From: JACMLD01 sp033761915 | GTDB taxonomy: Bacteria > Bacteroidota > Bacteroidia > Chitinophagales > Chitinophagaceae | Direction of reading: 5' to 3' | Length of the DNA stretch: 64,000 nucleotides | NCBI GenBank assembly: GCA_033761915.1 | Contig: JANRMC010000200.1 | Span: 1 to 64,000, forward strand | Shown here: piece after piece, positions 60,865-64,000 of the stretch | How positions within the stretch are numbered: position 1 is the stretch's first letter | Layout: each line of letters opens with the position of its first letter | Notes under the pieces: generated by a model | Told to the model about the DNA's origin: nothing | Database searches by the model: none | The model's input: only the letters and a program-made list of their open reading frames with translations | Position numbers and translations under genes: made by a program

Positions 60865-61671
60865 ATGAAAGAACTGATACTGGAAGCATGGGGTAACCGT
60901 GAACTGTTGAAAGACACAAAATATACAGATGCTGTTAGAGCGGTAATTGAAGAAGTGGATAAAGGCCGGCTGCGTACTGCTGCGCCAACAGAAAATGGAT
61001 GGCAGGTGAATGAGTGGGTAAAGCAGGCGATACTGATGTATTTTGGTATACAGCAAATGCAAACCTGGGATGTGGCCCCTTTTGAGTTTTATGATAAAAT
61101 GCTGCTGAAAAAAAATTATAAAGAGTTAGGGGTACGTGCCGTGCCGCATGCAGTGGCCCGCTACGGAGCTTACCTGGCTAAAAACGTGGTGTTAATGCCC
61201 AGCTATGTAAACATTGGTGCGTATGTGGATGAAGGCACGATGGTAGATACATGGGCAACGGTGGGCAGCTGCGCACAAATTGGTAAAGGGGTGCATTTGA
61301 GTGGTGGTGTGGGCATTGGTGGTGTGTTAGAGCCTTTGCAGGCAAGTCCGGTAATTGTAGAAGATGGTTGTTTTATTGGCAGCCGTTGTATTGTGGTGGA
61401 GGGGGTGATTGTGGAAAAAGAAGCCGTGCTGGGTGCTAACGTGGTGTTAACCCAAAGCACAAAAATTATTGATGTAAGTGGCAGCGAACCGGTAGAAATG
61501 AAAGGCCGTGTGCCGGCAAGAAGTGTGGTAATACCGGGTTCTTATACCAAAAAATTTGCAGCGGGTGAGTATGGGGTGGGTTGTGCATTAATTATTGGTA
61601 AACGCAAACCCAGTACAGATCTTAAAACAAGTTTGAATGATGCCCTCCGCGATTTTAATGTGAGTGTATAA
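60865..61671 (+). CDS. dapD: Tetrahydrodipicolinate N-succinyltransferase
   Basis: This 268-residue left-handed beta-helix enzyme succinylates tetrahydrodipicolinate in the lysine/diaminopimelate pathway, feeding peptidoglycan. The N-terminal domain includes VNEWVKQAILMYFGIQQMQ. Hexapeptide repeats run from PHAVARYGAYLAKNVVLMPSYVNIGAYVDEGTMVDTWATVGSCAQIGK, read in parts, to the diagnostic HLSGGVGIGGVLEPLQ and VIVEDGCFIGSRCIVVEGV. The C-terminus has PGSYTKKF and YGVGCALIIGKR. Length matches E. coli DapD (274). Start ATG 60865 follows a good promoter box. Confidence 0.95.
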   Translation: MKELILEAWGNRELLKDTKYTDAVRAVIEEVDKGRLRTAAPTENGWQVNEWVKQAILMYFGIQQMQTWDVAPFEFYDKMLLKKNYKELGVRAVPHAVARYGAYLAKNVVLMPSYVNIGAYVDEGTMVDTWATVGSCAQIGKGVHLSGGVGIGGVLEPLQASPVIVEDGCFIGSRCIVVEGVIVEKEAVLGANVVLTQSTKIIDVSGSEPVEMKGRVPARSVVIPGSYTKKFAAGEYGVGCALIIGKRKPSTDLKTSLNDALRDFNVSV

Positions 61672-61688
61672 AGCGCCTATTACCCCTT

Positions 61689-61757
61689 CCCGATAATATC
61701 GGGATGTTCCAAAAGGGGAAAATGATATAGATTGCCCCGGAGAAATATCCGGGGTTT
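61689..61757. other. Two small hairpins in the dapD-eamA gap
   Basis: CCCGATAATATCGGG (61689-61703) is nested in CCCCTT/AAGGGG. A second stem CCCCGG / CCGGGG lies at 61735-61754, followed by a weak T-rich stretch (TTTATATTTTT) just before the next ATG. The first may end dapD transcripts. The second is so close to the EamA start that it could affect its expression. Confidence 0.5.
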
Positions 61758-61765
61758 ATATTTTT

Positions 61766-62695
61766 ATGGAACAAAAAACAATACATAAAATTTCATGGGT
61801 TGGAATTTTGATTACCGTTATTGGCTCCTTATTTTTTTCTACCAAGGCCGTAATTGTAAAGTATGCCTTTAAGCATACCAGTATCGATGTTTTATCGCTG
61901 CTGGCTTTGCGTATGCTTTTCTCGCTACCGTTTTACTTGGTAATGGCCTGGCTGGCTTATAAAAAAGAGGGCAATAAAACGCTTACCGGCAAACAGTGGC
62001 TGTATATTTTTTTGCTGGGCATTTTTGGCTACTATCTCAGCAGTTTGTTTGACTTTATGGGGCTACAATATATTTCTGCCGGTATTGAGCGGCTGATACT
62101 TTTTTTATACCCCACCTTTGTTTTGCTGATTAATATGCTTGTTTTTAAAGAGCGTGGCAGCAAAAGCCAATGGCTGGCGGTAGCATTAACTTATATTGGG
62201 GTGGTACTGGCTTATTTGGGTGAAATGAGTTTTGAAAAAAACAACCCTCATTTTTTGCTGGGTAGTTTTTTAGTGTTTTTGTGTGCTATAACTTTTGCTG
62301 TTTACATTGCCGGCAGCGGCCGTATGATACCATTGGTAGGGCCTACAAAATTTACAGCCTATGCCATGCTTTTTTCTACGGCAGGAATTTTTTTGCACTT
62401 TATAATCAACGGTAATTATGGTATTGTAAACAGTGGCAGCAGTTTTGTTGGGTATGGTTTTTTAATAGCCATTGTAGCCACAGTAATACCCAGCTGGCTG
62501 GTGGCCACCGGTACCAAATCAATTGGTGCTAATAATGCCGCCATTATTTCTACCATTGGGCCGGCAAGCACCCTGTTACAAGCGCATTTTATTTTAGGCG
62601 AACCTATATACACTGTACAAATAATTGGCACATTACTGATTGTAACCGGGGTACTAATTATTGGCTGGAAACCCCGCGAAAAGAAAGTGGCATAA
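61766..62695 (+). CDS. EamA/DMT-family transporter
   Basis: This 309-residue inner-membrane protein has two EamA repeats and about ten hydrophobic segments. Repeat 1 runs from GILITVIGSLFFSTKAVIVKYAFKH to YPTFVLLINMLVFKE. Repeat 2 runs from LGSFLVFLCAITFAVYIAGSG to GEPIYTVQIIGTLLIVTGVLIIG. ALRMLFSLPFYLVMAWLAY and GLQYISAGIERLILFLYPTF are typical of drug/metabolite transporters. The tail KPREKKVA is basic and cytoplasmic. The substrate cannot be predicted. Confidence 0.88.
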   Translation: MEQKTIHKISWVGILITVIGSLFFSTKAVIVKYAFKHTSIDVLSLLALRMLFSLPFYLVMAWLAYKKEGNKTLTGKQWLYIFLLGIFGYYLSSLFDFMGLQYISAGIERLILFLYPTFVLLINMLVFKERGSKSQWLAVALTYIGVVLAYLGEMSFEKNNPHFLLGSFLVFLCAITFAVYIAGSGRMIPLVGPTKFTAYAMLFSTAGIFLHFIINGNYGIVNSGSSFVGYGFLIAIVATVIPSWLVATGTKSIGANNAAIISTIGPASTLLQAHFILGEPIYTVQIIGTLLIVTGVLIIGWKPREKKVA

Positions 62696-62731
62696 AATTA
62701 TTGTTGTTTTTCGCAGTTAATATTTTTCACC

Positions 62732-64000
62732 TTACATTTGCCCCCCTGAATGCCCAGATGGCGAAATTGGTAGACGCACTGTGTTCAGGTCGCAGCGTCC
62801 GCAAGGATGTGCTGGTTCGAATCCAGTTCTGGGCACTAAAGTGGACAAATCGAAAATTGATTCGGTTTGTCCATTTTCTTTTTCGTCGAAACCCTTGTCC
62901 AGACTGTATATCAAGGCAACGGCTTCATTCAATCTGGCGGTTCGATATTGAAATCCGTCAAAAACGAGTTTTTCGGGATATATCGAACCAATAATTTCCC
63001 TTTTAGCTTTATTGTCAGCCTTTTCATAGAGCTTGTCCAATGATGTTAAAGTGGCTAAAGCCTTATTCAGCAAGGGTTCTATATTTCTACCTTCTTGCGA
63101 TAACTCTATCAATTTTGATTCAAGCCCGGTTATTTTCTTTTCGTAATCAGATTTAATAGAACGGTACTCTGATGGCTCTATTTCGTTACTTAAAAGAAGT
63201 TTACGGGCATTTGAAAGCTCCGTATTCGCTTTTTCCAATGCTTCCTTTACTTGCTTTAAATCTTCCCTTTGTGACTTTGTTTGGGCTTTAAATTCTTCCT
63301 GTAAAACCACTTTATAAACTTCAGTCATACCGGCTTTAGGGACTAATTTTTTAAGCTCACTTGAAAATAGCTGATTGGCATTTTCTGCTTTGAATCTGGC
63401 ACCACAGGATGATATGCAATGATAATAATAGTACCGCCCATTCCTTCCTTTTGATGCGCTGCCAGTAAGTAACTTGCCGCATTTAGGACAGATGAGATAG
63501 CCTCTTAATTGCAGTTCATCCATGCTGCCCACTTTTGCCCGGTAGGTTTTTTTCTTGCCATTCAAATAATCCTGTATATCGTAAAAAAGTGCCTCGGAAA
63601 TAATGGGCTGATGCAACCCTTGTACATGCCTTGACTCTTCTTCCTTATAACCAGATAAATATATGCGGCCACAATAAACAGGGTTTCTCAACAGATTCCA
63701 GAAATTAGAACGACAGGTTTTTATCCCTTTTCCAAATGCTTGTTTCATTATTTGCTCAATATTCAACTGACCTTCGGCAAGAGTTTCAAAAACCCATTTC
63801 ATAATACTTGCTTCTGGTTCTACAGGAGCTATGTATTTTTTTCCATCTTCTGTTATTTTATTTGCATAGCCCACTGGTGCAACTCCCATCCATCTGCCTT
63901 CTTTCTTTGCTTTTCTCATTCCAAGTAAAACATTCAATGCCCTGCGGTCATTTTCAACTTCAGGTGCAGCCAGGTAAAATGCAAGCATCAACTTGTTTTC
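62732..64000 (-). CDS. Large serine recombinase, partial (C-terminal part), reading into tRNA-Leu
   Basis: The frame is open at the right edge, so the N-terminal catalytic resolvase domain lies outside the window. What is visible starts after the ENDRRALNVLLGMRKAKKEG helix. It includes the Recombinase domain (WMGVAPVGYANK to NPVYCGRIYLSGYKEEES, ending LFYDIQDYLNG) and a zinc ribbon (YLICPKCGKLLTGSASKGRNGRYYYYHCISSCGARF, four cysteines). A long coiled coil follows (about KAQTKSQREDLKQVKEALEKANTEL onward). The last 35 or so residues (from LVPRTGFEPA) are the antisense of tRNA-Leu, and the segment before them is the tRNA's terminator hairpin. The natural end of the protein is therefore probably earlier or formed by integration. 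It marks an integrated element that continues to the right. Confidence 0.85.
   Translation of the reverse strand, partial: ENKLMLAFYLAAPEVENDRRALNVLLGMRKAKKEGRWMGVAPVGYANKITEDGKKYIAPVEPEASIMKWVFETLAEGQLNIEQIMKQAFGKGIKTCRSNFWNLLRNPVYCGRIYLSGYKEEESRHVQGLHQPIISEALFYDIQDYLNGKKKTYRAKVGSMDELQLRGYLICPKCGKLLTGSASKGRNGRYYYYHCISSCGARFKAENANQLFSSELKKLVPKAGMTEVYKVVLQEEFKAQTKSQREDLKQVKEALEKANTELSNARKLLLSNEIEPSEYRSIKSDYEKKITGLESKLIELSQEGRNIEPLLNKALATLTSLDKLYEKADNKAKREIIGSIYPEKLVFDGFQYRTARLNEAVALIYSLDKGFDEKENGQTESIFDLSTLVPRTGFEPAHPCGRCDLNTVRLPISPSGHSGGQM
62733..62740 (+). promoter_or_regulatory. TAnnTTTG promoter box (TACATTTG) of tRNA-Leu
   Basis: An exact minus-7 consensus lies 11 bp before the mature tRNA 5' end. 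A TTG upstream sits at a 26-bp spacing, longer than usual, so the minus-33 element is doubtful. Confidence 0.6.
62752..62835 (+). tRNA. tRNA-Leu (anticodon CAG)
   Basis: An 84-nt class II cloverleaf can be folded. The acceptor is GCCCAGA paired with TCTGGGC. The anticodon arm is CTGTG-TTCAGGT-CGCAG with anticodon CAG. The long variable arm is CGTCCGCAAGGATG, and the T-arm is CTGGTTCGAATCCAG. The discriminator is A and CCA is not encoded. The serine recombinase frame runs antisense through it. Confidence 0.96.
62843..62880 (+). terminator. Terminator after tRNA-Leu
   Basis: GGACAAATCGAA pairs with TTCGGTTTGTCC around AATTGA and is followed by a T-rich tract. It starts 7 bp after the tRNA and lies inside the antisense recombinase frame. 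Confidence 0.85.

Noticed and set aside
62732..62835. RTGFEPA-containing tail as a genuine recombinase domain
   Set aside because: It is exactly the antisense translation of tRNA-Leu, so it is not evolved protein sequence.

Overview
This is a chromosomal segment of a Bacteroidota bacterium, most likely of the Chitinophagaceae type. The evidence is type IX secretion (T9SS) C-terminal sorting domains, a gliding-motility-type C-terminal domain, SusC-like CarboxypepD_reg/TonB receptor architecture, a PF14121-like putative porin, a short ProS, DUF4954 and CCC-motif proteins, and repeated TAnnTTTG promoter boxes with no Shine-Dalgarno pattern. Species cannot be read from the sequence.

Layout. 0-8.3 kb: a giant TamB-like protein, a DinB-type protein, a small outer-membrane barrel and gamma-glutamyltransferase. 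8.6-12.4 kb: a TonB-dependent receptor fused at its C-terminus to TSP3 calcium repeats and an OmpA peptidoglycan-binding domain. 12.7-16.8 kb: glycosyltransferase 9, CCA-adding enzyme, a pRiA4b ORF-3-like protein and miaA. 17-19.5 kb: a FadL-like protein and a low-complexity lipoprotein. 19.8-27.6 kb: proS, three small membrane proteins, a fused dipeptide-type ABC ATPase, AMP nucleosidase, an orphan HsdR N-terminal nuclease domain and glutamate dehydrogenase. 27.8-32.2 kb: cytochrome c maturation genes (ccmB, ccmC, ccmD-like), tdk, an unknown protein and Kdo transferase. 32.4-40 kb: a nucleotide-sugar block (DegT aminotransferase, ugd, UDP-xylose synthase, UDP-HexNAc dehydrogenase, rfbB, rfbC, rfbD) ending at tRNA-Gln. 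40.5-48.4 kb: three tandem T9SS cargo proteins. 48.4-53 kb: DUF1801, DUF4954 and glmS. 53.2-62.7 kb: a GH53 lipoprotein, a sugar isomerase, a putative porin, purine nucleoside phosphorylase, a T9SS type B protein, dapD and an EamA transporter. 62.7-64 kb: tRNA-Leu and a large serine recombinase running off the right edge, probably the border of an integrated element.

The main unexplained structure is an intergenic repeat family. A near-palindromic 9-mer (TGCG-T/A-CGCA) occurs 21 times by eye, always between genes. The T-centred form is always the left arm and the A-centred form the right arm of an inverted repeat. The best copies are 160-175 bp. They have outer ends reading GGTTACCAGC/GCTGGTAACC, two conserved inner arms, and a centre that differs between loci but is often palindromic itself. 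Several copies begin within 0-8 bp of a stop codon, and two overlap it. This looks like a REP/MITE-like family; no mobilising enzyme is visible in the window.

Functionally the window is mostly envelope biology: LPS core and surface-sugar precursors, outer-membrane transport and anchoring, and secreted T9SS adhesin-like proteins. Housekeeping genes for tRNA processing, purine salvage, amino-sugar and lysine/peptidoglycan precursor synthesis are interspersed.
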